Source: an uncultured Lachnospiraceae bacterium
GTDB taxonomy: Bacteria; Bacillota; Clostridia; Lachnospirales; Lachnospiraceae
NCBI GenBank assembly: GCA_934351255.1
Contig: CAKRJH010000002.1
Span: forward strand, 1-64,000
DNA length: 64,000 nt
Direction: 5' to 3'
Shown here: piece after piece, positions 17,853-26,177 of the stretch
How the letters are laid out: the number at the start of each line of letters is the position of its first letter
How positions within the stretch are numbered: position 1 is the stretch's first letter
Position numbers and translations under genes: made by a program
The notes under the pieces: model-generated
What the model was told of the DNA's origin: nothing
What the model saw: the letters and a program-made list of their open reading frames with translations, nothing else
Databases searched by the model: none

Positions 17853-19007
17853 TTAGTTCTCTGGTTCCAGTGGCCATTGATGGATAGTTCCATCCGGCAG
17901 ACTGACCGTCTCCTGACCGGTCCCTCCCGGTGTCATGGTCACCCGAAACAATATCGATTCCCCGCTCTGCAGCGGATAGGTGAATGCCTCAGCATCCTCC
18001 GGCACCTTCAGGAAGATCTGCCGGTTATCCTTTCCACGCACAGGGCGGGGAATTGTCTTTTGAACCGGCTGGATCACCACATTATGATACGCCTGGAACC
18101 CATAGTCCATCATCACTGTCGTATCCCGGTACTTCCAGGATTTGTTCGGCGGCCAGCCGCTGGAAAGCACGCATCCTACCAGGGTCATCCCGTTTCGTCT
18201 AGCCGCCCCCACAAAGCAATAGCCGGCTTTTGAGGTAAAACCGGTCTTTATGCCAAGTGCTCCCTGATAACCGGTCAGAAAAGAATCATGATTGTAGACC
18301 GCAAAGGTTCTGCGAGAGGAGAGGGAACAAAAGGTATGGCTTGCCGTGCGGATCAGTTCACAGAAGGTATCATTGTGAAGCGCATAGGACGCGATCAGGC
18401 ACAGATCTTTCGCGCAGGAATAATGATCGGACTCATCCAGTCCATTTGGCGTGACAAAATGCGTTCCGGTGCAGCCAAGTTCCACCGCTTTTTCATTCAT
18501 TTTTTCCGCAAATGCCTCCACGGAACCGGAGACTGCCTCTGCCAGCGCCACCGCCGTGTCATTGTGGGACTCCAATAACAGCGAATACAGCAGATCTTTC
18601 ACATAAAATGTTTCATCCTGTCTGGCATTTAACTGGACGTCAGGCATAGATGCCGCATAGCTTGAAAACGTCACCTCCTGATCCATGGGAAGATTTTCCA
18701 GCACCAGAATGGCCGTCATGATCTTGGTCGTACTGGCCATGGGCAGTTTTTCCTCCATCTTCTTATCAAGGAGCACGCGGCCGGATTCCCATTCCATCAG
18801 ACAGGCCGCTTTTGCGTGGAGTTTGGAAACAGGCTGGGAAGCAGCTTCTCCTTCGAGCCCGAATTCTGCGGCGCTCACAGTCTGATCCCAGATCTTATCC
18901 CCATATACCGGCATATCTGTTTCCTGTCTGGAATGTGTCATACAGAACAGAAGTACAAAGACACCGAGAACCGCAATTCTTCGAAATAACTGTTTATTAT
19001 GAAACAT
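17853..19007 (-). CDS. dacF: D-alanyl-D-alanine carboxypeptidase (peptidase S11)
   Basis: This penicillin-binding protein removes the terminal D-alanine from peptidoglycan stem peptides outside the cell. A signal segment is at residues ~8-24. The three active-site motifs are present: SxxK in ASTTKIM, SxN in LLESHNDTA, and KTG in LGIKTGFTSKAGYCFVG. A C-terminal PBP5-like beta domain follows. At 384 residues it fits the DacF/DacA group; assignment to DacF is by resemblance. The gene is monocistronic, with a perfect 21-bp palindrome in its promoter region. Confidence 0.88.
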   Translation of the reverse strand: MFHNKQLFRRIAVLGVFVLLFCMTHSRQETDMPVYGDKIWDQTVSAAEFGLEGEAASQPVSKLHAKAACLMEWESGRVLLDKKMEEKLPMASTTKIMTAILVLENLPMDQEVTFSSYAASMPDVQLNARQDETFYVKDLLYSLLLESHNDTAVALAEAVSGSVEAFAEKMNEKAVELGCTGTHFVTPNGLDESDHYSCAKDLCLIASYALHNDTFCELIRTASHTFCSLSSRRTFAVYNHDSFLTGYQGALGIKTGFTSKAGYCFVGAARRNGMTLVGCVLSSGWPPNKSWKYRDTTVMMDYGFQAYHNVVIQPVQKTIPRPVRGKDNRQIFLKVPEDAEAFTYPLQSGESILFRVTMTPGGTGQETVSLPDGTIHQWPLEPEN

Positions 19008-19026
19008 TTTTCCATACTTTCCGTTT

Positions 19027-19047
19027 TTTACATAATTATTATGTAAA
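19027..19047. promoter_or_regulatory. perfect 21-bp palindrome upstream of dacF
   Basis: Arms TTTACATAAT and ATTATGTAAA (10 + 1 + 10) are perfectly symmetric. The site lies 20 bases upstream of the dacF ATG and overlaps a weak dacF -10 (minus-strand CATAAT). The divergent decarboxylase operon starts ~110 bases away on the other side. The symmetry fits a dimeric repressor; the protein is unknown. Confidence 0.5.
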
Positions 19048-19100
19048 GTATCAGAAGATTATGAAAAAGAGGTTGCCTTTTTTTGGCAAAAAGGATAAAC

Positions 19101-19133
19101 TTATACTCGGTATAAATGTGTTTTATATATAAT
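19101..19133 (+). promoter_or_regulatory. decarboxylase operon promoter with palindrome
   Basis: A perfect TATAAT lies at 19128-19133. No good -35 hexamer is seen; instead the palindrome TTATACTCGGTATAA (19101-19115) occupies that position. This is a pattern expected at an activator- or repressor-controlled promoter. Confidence 0.45.
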
Positions 19134-19157
19134 ATTACAATAATTGGAGGGCTGAAC

Positions 19158-20591
19158 ATGAGTAACACAAACGCTTTGTCAGCGATGGGTCGTATCCAGA
19201 CTTTAGTTGACGAAAACAGCTTTGTTGAAATTGGCGCAACCATTACCAAGCGCAGCACAGATTTCAACATGCAGGAAAAATCCGTTCCGGCTGATGGTGT
19301 CATCACAGGATACGGATTGATCCAGGAACATCCTGTCTATGTCTATAGTCAGGATGCGACAGCACTGAACGGATCTATCGGTGAGATGCATGCCAAGAAG
19401 ATCGCACATCTGTATGATCTGGCCATGAAAACAGGAACCCCTGTGATCGGGCTGATCGATTGTGCAGGACTTCGTCTGCAGGAGTCTACCGATGCATTAG
19501 CCGGCTTTGGCCAGATTTACCGTATGAAGGCAAAGGCTTCCGGTGTAATTCCACAGATCAGTGCTATTCTTGGAAACTGCGGTGGTGGAGTTGCAGTGAT
19601 GGCTGCGATGAGTGACTTTACATTTATGGAGAAAGCAAACGGAAGACTGTTTGTAAATTCCCCAAATGTACTGGATGGCAACTATACAGAGAAATGTGAT
19701 ACTGCAGCTGCAGACTTCCAGGCTCTTGCATCTACTGTAGATGTGATCTGCGAGGGAGAGGCTGAGGTGCTTGGAAGCATCCGCGAACTCGTCACTATCC
19801 TTCCACAGAACAATAATGACATCGGTGGCATGGAAGAGTGCCTGGATGACCTGAACCGTATGGTTCCAGAGTTTGCAGCTTCTGTTGCTGATCCTGCTGT
19901 CGCATTGACAGAACTTAGCGACCAGCAGTTCTTCCTGGAGGTAAAGGAAGGATTTGCACAGGAGATGGTAACCGGTTTTGTCAGCTTTGACGGCATGACT
20001 GTCGGCGCAATTGCAAACCGTACCGCATTATTTGATGAAGAAGGAAAGACCGTCAAGACATTTGATGCACGCCTGACCAGCCAGGGCTGTGACAAGGCAG
20101 TGTCCTTCATCAAGAAGTGTGACGCACTGAATATTCCGATCCTGACCCTGACCAATGTCGAGGGATTTGCAGTATCGAAGGAAGAGGAGAAGACTATCGC
20201 ATCCAAGGCAGCAGCTCTGACAGCAGCATTTGCAGAGGCTGATGTGCCAAAGGTCAATCTGATCACCGGCAATGCCTACGGAAGCGCATATATCTGCATG
20301 AACTCCAAGCATATCGGTGCCGATTTCGTCTTTGCACTTCCGGAAGCCCAGATTGGTATGATGGATGCAGATGTCGCTGCCAAGATCATGTATGGCAGTG
20401 AGAAGGATGTCGATCTGAATGCCAAGGCAGCAGAGTTCAAGACACAGTCCGGAACACAGGCTGCAGCAGCCCGCGGATACATTGATTCCGTGATTGAGCC
20501 TGCATCTGCCCGCAAGCAGCTGATCTTCGCATTTGAGATGTTATTTACCAAAAGCGAGTATCCGTTTGCCAAGAAACATGGAACAATCTAA
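19158..20591 (+). CDS. acyl-CoA carboxyltransferase (MmdA / 12S-like) subunit
   Basis: This 477-residue protein has the two-lobed crotonase-like carboxyltransferase fold of propionyl-CoA carboxylase beta, MmdA and the transcarboxylase 12S subunit. It would move carboxyl groups between biotin and an acyl-CoA. The N-lobe oxyanion region reads AILGNCGGGVAVMAAMSDF, where the family norm is closer to GPCAGGAVYSPA, so it is a divergent member and the acyl-CoA cannot be named. The start at 19158 has GGAGG seven bases upstream. It leads a five-gene operon with a biotin carrier, OadB and an OadA-type enzyme, and is somewhat shorter than MmdA (~510). Confidence 0.85.
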   Translation: MSNTNALSAMGRIQTLVDENSFVEIGATITKRSTDFNMQEKSVPADGVITGYGLIQEHPVYVYSQDATALNGSIGEMHAKKIAHLYDLAMKTGTPVIGLIDCAGLRLQESTDALAGFGQIYRMKAKASGVIPQISAILGNCGGGVAVMAAMSDFTFMEKANGRLFVNSPNVLDGNYTEKCDTAAADFQALASTVDVICEGEAEVLGSIRELVTILPQNNNDIGGMEECLDDLNRMVPEFAASVADPAVALTELSDQQFFLEVKEGFAQEMVTGFVSFDGMTVGAIANRTALFDEEGKTVKTFDARLTSQGCDKAVSFIKKCDALNIPILTLTNVEGFAVSKEEEKTIASKAAALTAAFAEADVPKVNLITGNAYGSAYICMNSKHIGADFVFALPEAQIGMMDADVAAKIMYGSEKDVDLNAKAAEFKTQSGTQAAAARGYIDSVIEPASARKQLIFAFEMLFTKSEYPFAKKHGTI

Positions 20592-20606
20592 TTAAGGAGT
20601 GATCAT

Positions 20607-21365
20607 ATGAAGAAGAGATTAGCATTACTTTTCTGTGTCATTGCCAGTATGTTCCTGATGTGCGGCTGCAAAGTCAAGTTCGTCGCTGAGAATGAGAATT
20701 TCAACAAATCCACACTGAAGAAATCCGCTGTGGAATATATTGAAAAATGGTTTGAGACAGATTATGCAGGTGCTGTTGATTATTATGACCAGCAGTTATC
20801 TGACGAGGACAAGGTGACCTATGCCGATGCACTAGCCACCTATGCCGAATATGGAAAGCTTCAGAAAAAATATGGAGCATATGAGAAGGTTGAGAAGGTA
20901 GAATATACCATCAACACCGACACTGCTACAGTCACGATGACCGTCAAATGTAAAAAAGGCAGAACCCTCGCCTCTGTGACATTCGATGAGAACGGATCTG
21001 TTGCAAAGAACGAGGATGGATCCGAGCAGATCAACTTTAATGAGTACAAGACACTCGGCGATAAGATGAAGATGGCAGCATTAAATACCGTGCTGAGTAT
21101 GGCGATCGTATTTATTGTACTGATCTTTATCGCGCTGCTGATCAGCTGCTTCAAGTTCATTGGCATGATTCAGAATAAAGCCAACAACAAAGCAGCCGAC
21201 ACTGCCACAGTGGAAGCAGTAGCCGCACCTGCTGTCGCAGACACCGGTGTGGATGTAACCGATGACCTGGAGCTGGTTGCTGTCATTACCGCAGCAATCG
21301 CGGCTGCTACAGAGAGTGAGAGTACGGATGGCCTTGTCGTTCGTTCAATCATTCGCCGATCATAA
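20607..21365 (+). CDS. OadG-like gamma subunit fused to a lipoprotein domain
   Basis: This 252-residue protein combines two parts. It begins with a lipoprotein signal (MKKRLALLFCV..., lipobox MCGC) and an extracellular domain at ~25-145 that resembles DUF3887. After it come a membrane helix (~152-180) and a short cytoplasmic tail. The tail ends in DDLELVAVITAAIAAA and VVRSIIRRS, the C-terminal pattern of OadG, the gamma subunit that anchors Na+-translocating decarboxylases. OadG proteins are usually 80-120 residues without an outside domain. It lies 15 bases after the carboxyltransferase. Confidence 0.75.
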   Translation: MKKRLALLFCVIASMFLMCGCKVKFVAENENFNKSTLKKSAVEYIEKWFETDYAGAVDYYDQQLSDEDKVTYADALATYAEYGKLQKKYGAYEKVEKVEYTINTDTATVTMTVKCKKGRTLASVTFDENGSVAKNEDGSEQINFNEYKTLGDKMKMAALNTVLSMAIVFIVLIFIALLISCFKFIGMIQNKANNKAADTATVEAVAAPAVADTGVDVTDDLELVAVITAAIAAATESESTDGLVVRSIIRRS

Positions 21366-21405
21366 TCAGTAAATGCCACAAAGGATGGCAGAATGGAGGA
21401 TATTC

Positions 21406-21771
21406 ATGAAAAATTATACAATTACAGTAAATGGAACCGTTTATGATGTTACCGTAGAAGAGGGAGGCGCTGGCGCTTCTGCTCCTGCCGCTGCACCTAA
21501 GGCCGCTCCAAAGGCTGCACCAAAAGCAGCAGCTCCAGCAGCATCCGGTGCACAGGGTGCGATCAAAGTCAACGCTCCTATGCCTGGAAAGATTCTTGAC
21601 GTAAAGGCAAGCGCAGGCCAGGCAGTAAAGAAGGGCGATGTTCTTCTGATCTTAGAGGCTATGAAGATGGAGAATGAGGTCGTTGCTCCGGAAGATGGAA
21701 CTGTTGCATCTATCAATGTTGCATCCGGTGATTCCGTTGAGGCAGGCGCAGTATTGGCAACGTTAAATTAA
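21406..21771 (+). CDS. biotin carboxyl carrier protein
   Basis: This 121-residue carrier shuttles the carboxyl group between the carboxyltransferases and the membrane decarboxylase. The biotinylated lysine is Lys87 in EAMKMEN. A flexible Ala/Pro/Lys linker (residues ~22-50) joins a short N-terminal strand region to the lipoyl/biotinyl domain. The start at 21406 has GGAGG upstream; the frame runs 11 codons further without support. It is the mobile arm of the decarboxylase complex and the only carrier in this operon. Confidence 0.93.
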   Translation: MKNYTITVNGTVYDVTVEEGGAGASAPAAAPKAAPKAAPKAAAPAASGAQGAIKVNAPMPGKILDVKASAGQAVKKGDVLLILEAMKMENEVVAPEDGTVASINVASGDSVEAGAVLATLN

Positions 21772-21788
21772 TTTAGGAGGTACTGGCA

Positions 21789-22937
21789 TTGAGTTACGTT
21801 ATTGAAACGCTCGGGAATCTGGTACACCAGACCGCATTTGCGAACCTGACCCTCGGCAATTATCTGATGGTCATCGTTGGTTGTATCTTCCTGTATCTGG
21901 CGATTAAAAAAGAATACGAACCATTGCTTCTGGTGCCAATCGCTTTCGGTATGATTCTGGTAAATATTTACCCGGATATTATTGCAAGCCCTGAGGACAC
22001 CTCAAATGGCGTAGGTGGTTTGTTGTATTATTTCTATACCCTGGATGAGTGGAGTATCTTACCTTCCCTGATCTTCATGGGTGTTGGTGCGATGACGGAT
22101 TTCGGTCCTCTGATCGCAAACCCAATGAGTTTCCTGCTGGGAGCCGCAGCACAGTTCGGTATTTTCTCAGCTTACCTGATTGCAATTCTCTGGGGCTTCA
22201 ACGACAAAGCCGCAGCAGCAATCTCCATCATCGGTGGTGCCGATGGTCCTACTTCTATTTTCCTGTGTGGAAAACTGAAGCAGACAGAGTACATGGGACC
22301 TATTGCCGTGGCGGCATATTCCTACATGTCTCTGGTGCCGATCATCCAGCCTCCGATCATGAAACTTCTGACGACAGAAAAAGAGAGAAAGATCAAGATG
22401 GAACAGCTTCGTCCGGTATCCAAGCTGGAGAAGATCTTATTCCCAATTATTGTAACCATCGTTGTATGTCTGCTGCTTCCTACAACAGCTCCTCTGGTAG
22501 GTATGCTGATGCTTGGTAACCTGTTCAAGGAGTCCGGCGTTGTAAAACAGCTTGCAGAGACAGCATCCAACGCATTAATGTACATCGTAGTAATCCTTCT
22601 TGGTACTTCTGTCGGAGCTACCACCACAGCACAGGCATTCTTAAAGGTATCCACCTTAAAGATCGTAGGCCTGGGTCTGGTTGCATTTGCGATCGGTACT
22701 GCCAGCGGTGTGCTGTTCGGTAAACTGATGTGCAAGGTGACCGGTGGCAAAGTAAATCCACTGATTGGTTCTGCCGGTGTATCTGCCGTTCCAATGGCTG
22801 CCCGTGTTTCCCAGAAAGTCGGTTCGGAAGCGGATCCTACAAACTTCCTGCTGATGCATGCGATGGGACCTAACGTAGCCGGAGTTATCGGTACTGCCGT
22901 GGCCGCCGGTGTATTTATGGCAATCTTTGGAATATAA
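21789..22937 (+). CDS. Na+-pumping decarboxylase membrane subunit (OadB-like)
   Basis: This 382-residue polytopic membrane protein couples decarboxylation of carboxybiotin to Na+ export. About ten hydrophobic helices are visible, and the signature GGADGPTSIF is at residues 149-158, with the aspartate that lines the Na+ path. The start is TTG at 21789, eight bases after AGGAGG; no ATG is suitably placed. Length agrees with OadB, MmdB and GcdB (370-430), which cannot be told apart by sequence alone. It follows the biotin carrier by 17 bases. Confidence 0.92.
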   Translation: MSYVIETLGNLVHQTAFANLTLGNYLMVIVGCIFLYLAIKKEYEPLLLVPIAFGMILVNIYPDIIASPEDTSNGVGGLLYYFYTLDEWSILPSLIFMGVGAMTDFGPLIANPMSFLLGAAAQFGIFSAYLIAILWGFNDKAAAAISIIGGADGPTSIFLCGKLKQTEYMGPIAVAAYSYMSLVPIIQPPIMKLLTTEKERKIKMEQLRPVSKLEKILFPIIVTIVVCLLLPTTAPLVGMLMLGNLFKESGVVKQLAETASNALMYIVVILLGTSVGATTTAQAFLKVSTLKIVGLGLVAFAIGTASGVLFGKLMCKVTGGKVNPLIGSAGVSAVPMAARVSQKVGSEADPTNFLLMHAMGPNVAGVIGTAVAAGVFMAIFGI

Positions 22938-22954
22938 GATAGAAGGAGGAAATT

Positions 22955-24448
22955 ATGTCTAAGAAAAAATCTTCAAATAATAACAAACCAAAGGCTGATG
23001 TCGTTACAAGCGAAGTAAAGAAGCCTGTTGAGAAAAAAGAGATTCAGAAAAAACCATTACAGATCACTGAGACGATCCTGCGTGATGCACATCAGTCCCT
23101 GATCGCCACCCGTATGACGACAGAACAGATGCTTCCGATCGTAGACAAAATGGATCAGGTTGGTTATCATGCCGTAGAGTGCTGGGGAGGTGCTACCTTC
23201 GATGCATCCCTGCGTTTCCTGAAGGAAGATCCATGGGAGAGACTGCGTAAGCTGCGTGCAGGCTTTAAGAACACCAAGCTGCAGATGCTGTTCCGTGGCC
23301 AGAACATTCTCGGTTACAACCACTATGCAGATGATGTGGTAGAGTATTTCGTACAGAAGTCTATTGCAAACGGTATCGATATCATCCGTATCTTTGACTG
23401 TCTGAATGATATGCGTAATCTGGAGACCGCCGTAAAGGCTGCCAACAAAGAGAATGGACATGCGCAGATTGCATTATCCTATACTCTGGGCGATGCCTAT
23501 ACTCTGGATTACTGGAAAGATATGGCAAAGCGTATTGAGGATATGGGTGCTAAGTCCCTTTGTATCAAGGATATGGCCGGTCTTCTGGTTCCTGCAAAGG
23601 CAACAGAGCTTGTCACAGCATTAAAAGAATCCGTAGATATTCCGATCGACCTTCATACTCACTATACTTCCGGTGTAGCGTCAATGACCTACATGAAGGC
23701 CGTAGAGGCAGGTTGCGATATCATCGATACCGCAATGTCTCCATTCTCTATGGGAACCAGCCAGCCTGCTACAGAAGTTATGGTGGAGGCATTCAGAGGC
23801 ACTCCATATGATACCGGACTGGATCAGAACCTGCTCGCTGAGATTGCTGACTACTTCCGCCCAATGCGCGAAGAAGCACTCAAGACCGGTCTGATGAACA
23901 CCAAGGTTCTGGGTGTAAATATCCAGACACTGCGTTATCAGGTACCTGGCGGTATGCTCAGCAACCTGGTATCCCAGTTAAAAGAGATGGGTCAGGAAGA
24001 CAAATATGAACAGGTACTCGAAGAGGTGCCAAGAGTTCGTAAAGACTTTGGTGAGCCGCCACTGGTTACTCCTTCTTCACAGATCGTGGGTACACAGGCC
24101 GTTCTCAATGTCGTATCCGGCGAGAGATATAAGATGGTAACCAAAGAGTCCAAGAAGCTGTTATCCGGTGAGTTTGGACAGACGGTTAAGCCATTTGACA
24201 AGGAAGTTCAGAAGAAATGTCTGGGCGAGGGTGCCAAGGTTATCACCTGCCGTCCTGCAGACAATATCAAGCCTCAGCTTGAGTCTCTGGAAAAAGAGAT
24301 GGCACAGTATAAGCAGCAGGATGAGGATGTATTATCCTACGCGCTGTTCCCACAGGTAGCCATGGACTTCTTCAAATACCGTGAAGCACAGCAGAAGAAA
24401 GTAGATGCCTCTGTTGCGGATACCGAAAATCAGGTATATCCGGTATAA
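22955..24448 (+). CDS. oxaloacetate decarboxylase alpha / 5S transcarboxylase-like subunit
   Basis: This 497-residue protein has the HMGL-like TIM barrel followed by the conserved carboxylase domain of OadA, PycB and the transcarboxylase 5S subunit, which exchanges carboxyl groups between oxaloacetate/pyruvate and biotin. The start of the barrel (ETILRDAHQSLIATRM), the metal-binding lysine in CIKDMAGLL and the HTH motif in DLHTHYTSG are visible. It has no biotin domain, so it depends on the carrier at 21406. A Lys-rich ~35-residue N-terminal extension is unusual and may be disordered. It ends the operon, before a strong terminator. Confidence 0.9.
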   Translation: MSKKKSSNNNKPKADVVTSEVKKPVEKKEIQKKPLQITETILRDAHQSLIATRMTTEQMLPIVDKMDQVGYHAVECWGGATFDASLRFLKEDPWERLRKLRAGFKNTKLQMLFRGQNILGYNHYADDVVEYFVQKSIANGIDIIRIFDCLNDMRNLETAVKAANKENGHAQIALSYTLGDAYTLDYWKDMAKRIEDMGAKSLCIKDMAGLLVPAKATELVTALKESVDIPIDLHTHYTSGVASMTYMKAVEAGCDIIDTAMSPFSMGTSQPATEVMVEAFRGTPYDTGLDQNLLAEIADYFRPMREEALKTGLMNTKVLGVNIQTLRYQVPGGMLSNLVSQLKEMGQEDKYEQVLEEVPRVRKDFGEPPLVTPSSQIVGTQAVLNVVSGERYKMVTKESKKLLSGEFGQTVKPFDKEVQKKCLGEGAKVITCRPADNIKPQLESLEKEMAQYKQQDEDVLSYALFPQVAMDFFKYREAQQKKVDASVADTENQVYPV

Positions 24449-24471
24449 ATCAATTATTTGAATCAAAATGA

Positions 24472-24506
24472 GAAGGGCAAAACAAACGTTTTGCCCTTCT
24501 TTTTTA
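24472..24506 (+). terminator. terminator of the decarboxylase operon
   Basis: GAAGGGCAAAA and TTTTGCCCTTC pair perfectly (11 pairs), followed by a T-run. Confidence 0.92.
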
Positions 24507-24526
24507 GTTATCACCGCAATTTCCTA

Positions 24527-24793
24527 TTAGATTAATTTATAAATAATAAAAGAGATCACTATTCCAAGAATACTTCCAATCGTAATTTTGATCGAAAGGG
24601 CGAATGTCAACACCAGAATACCCAGATCCAAGGTAAATGGTTTGGTCAGCCCGAACTGCTGTCCATAATTCATCCAGGAAAGATAGGAGACCCCAGCTGT
24701 GACTTTGGCCAGAAAACTTCCTATCACAATGCCTGCTAATACCAGTAAAAATAAGGCCCAGTTATTTTTGCCGGCTCTGCCGGTTCTTGCCAT
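24527..24793 (-). CDS. small membrane protein, DUF4321 family
   Basis: This 88-residue protein has two hydrophobic segments (about residues 12-30 and 57-86) with LNYGQ/LDLG-like signatures (WMNYGQQFGL, TLDLGILVLTF) typical of DUF4321, a small Clostridia membrane family with no known function. Related proteins are often encoded near cell-shape genes, but here it lies between the decarboxylase operon and the LCP genes. GGAGG precedes the ATG, and it is transcribed alone on the minus strand. Confidence 0.8.
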   Translation of the reverse strand: MARTGRAGKNNWALFLLVLAGIVIGSFLAKVTAGVSYLSWMNYGQQFGLTKPFTLDLGILVLTFALSIKITIGSILGIVISFIIYKLI

Positions 24794-24882
24794 ATCAGAT
24801 CCTCCTTTCTTTTTCGTTGCCCTCTATTATAAGCAAAGTACATATGTTCGTCAAATCAAAGTTTAATTTCTCTTAAATTGAC

Positions 24883-24911
24883 TTGTTAATCCCGATAAAA
24901 TAAGGTAAAAT
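24883..24911 (+). promoter_or_regulatory. promoter of the first LCP gene
   Basis: TTGTTA (24883-24888) and TAAAAT (24906-24911) are 17 bases apart. The expected start near 24918 is directly before the structured leader, so the RNA would begin with that element. Confidence 0.6.
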
Positions 24912-24922
24912 ATTTCAGGAAT

Positions 24923-25029
24923 TGGCAGTTTGTGCCGGAGCGTCACAGACATGGCCGGAGGGCAGAAGAGAAACACTGTAAGAAATCATCTGAACTCCAT
25001 TAACAAACCGCTCCGGAATGGGGATTATT
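24923..25029 (+). promoter_or_regulatory. candidate structured leader (switch), copy 2
   Basis: This is the same element as at 3028, with 43 of the first 53 bases identical and equal spacing. The hairpin is GTTTGTG / CACAGAC around a loop containing CCGGAGCG (24935-24942), flanked by GGC and GCC. GGCAGAAGAGAA follows at 24961. The loop is perfectly complementary to CGCTCCGG (25009-25016). CTCC (25011-25014) can instead pair with the ribosome binding site GGGG (25020-25023) across the loop GGAAT, matching the geometry of copy 1. The middle regions differ. Confidence 0.6.
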
Positions 25030-26103
25030 ATGTTTAAAACAAAATTTGGAAAAATACTGTACATCATCTGCTTTATTGCGGTGATCGCCGCAGGTGCATT
25101 TGCGGCAAAGACCAGACATACACTTGATAAAATTGCCGGCTCCGCCAACAACGGAGTATCACTGTCCGATGTGGATCTCTCCGGCATCAAAGTAACCACG
25201 GATTCTAAGATTATCAATGTCCTGATTGTTGGAAATGATTTTCGTGAGGGAGTGGGATACAGTGAGACCGGCTGTCCGGACTCTATGCTGATCGGTACTC
25301 TGGACACCAAGCACGGCATGTTAAAACTGACATCGCTGATGAGAGACCAGATTGTGAACATACCGGGACACGAAGGCATGAACAAATTAAATTCTGTCTA
25401 TGGATATGAGGGCGGCGGTGTCAAACTTCTGTACAAGACCATCGCAGAAAACTTCGGTATTAAACTTGACGGATATGTCGAACTGAATTTCAAGGCTGTC
25501 CGTGAAGTCGTAGATGCTGTCGGCGGTATTGATGTCGAACTGACACAATCTGAAGCAGATTATCTGAACACAACAAACTATATCCGCAAGAAGGAATACC
25601 GCAATGTCAAAGCGGGCAAACAGACCCTCAACGGCTGGCAGGCCATGGGATATTCCCGTATCCGTAAAACAGTCTACACGCCAAACGGTCTGACCGATGA
25701 TTGGGGACGTACCTGGAGACAGCGTAATGTCATCAATGCCGTATTCAACAAGGCCAAGAAAATGCCAATCTCCAGATTGACTAAGATTGCTGAACGGATG
25801 ATGTCAAAATACGTAACCACCGACCTCAAAAGCGATGACATTATCGGGTACATGAAGGATGTGATCTTTATGGGTACCACGAAGATCCATAGCTGCCAGA
25901 TCCCGGTCAATGGCACGATACAGATAGACCAGCACTATACCAATTCTGCGGGAACCTATATCGGTGATGTACTTATTCCGGATCTGGATCAGAATAAGGA
26001 AGCTCTGCATGAATTTATCTTTAAATACAGCGATAAAGACCATGACTATGAATACCAGCCAAAATCTACGTCCTCTGCATCCTCGACAGAAACGACACAG
26101 TAA
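25030..26103 (+). CDS. LytR-CpsA-Psr (LCP) family cell-wall ligase
   Basis: LCP enzymes attach teichoic acid or other polymers from undecaprenyl-phosphate carriers to peptidoglycan at the outer face of the membrane. The 357-residue protein has an N-terminal helix (~8-27) and a catalytic domain with arginines that bind pyrophosphate (LTSLMRDQ, DDWGRTWRQRNV). A Ser/Thr-rich tail ends the protein. The start at 25030 was chosen over 25018 because GGGG lies six bases upstream and because it fits the leader. A second LCP gene follows 74 bases downstream, and the two share long near-identical stretches (IRKKEYRNVKAGKQTLNG). A structured leader precedes it. Confidence 0.92.
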   Translation: MFKTKFGKILYIICFIAVIAAGAFAAKTRHTLDKIAGSANNGVSLSDVDLSGIKVTTDSKIINVLIVGNDFREGVGYSETGCPDSMLIGTLDTKHGMLKLTSLMRDQIVNIPGHEGMNKLNSVYGYEGGGVKLLYKTIAENFGIKLDGYVELNFKAVREVVDAVGGIDVELTQSEADYLNTTNYIRKKEYRNVKAGKQTLNGWQAMGYSRIRKTVYTPNGLTDDWGRTWRQRNVINAVFNKAKKMPISRLTKIAERMMSKYVTTDLKSDDIIGYMKDVIFMGTTKIHSCQIPVNGTIQIDQHYTNSAGTYIGDVLIPDLDQNKEALHEFIFKYSDKDHDYEYQPKSTSSASSTETTQ

Positions 26104-26115
26104 CGACAGAATCAG

Positions 26116-26144
26116 TTGCATAAAAATTGCTATTGATATACAAT
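26116..26144 (+). promoter_or_regulatory. putative promoter of the second LCP gene
   Basis: TTGCAT (26116-26121) and TACAAT (26139-26144) are 17 bases apart in the gap between the LCP genes. The second gene may therefore be expressed independently of the leader-controlled first gene. Confidence 0.5.
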
Positions 26145-26177
26145 ATACTATATTATGCATTTATAGGAGAAACCGAG

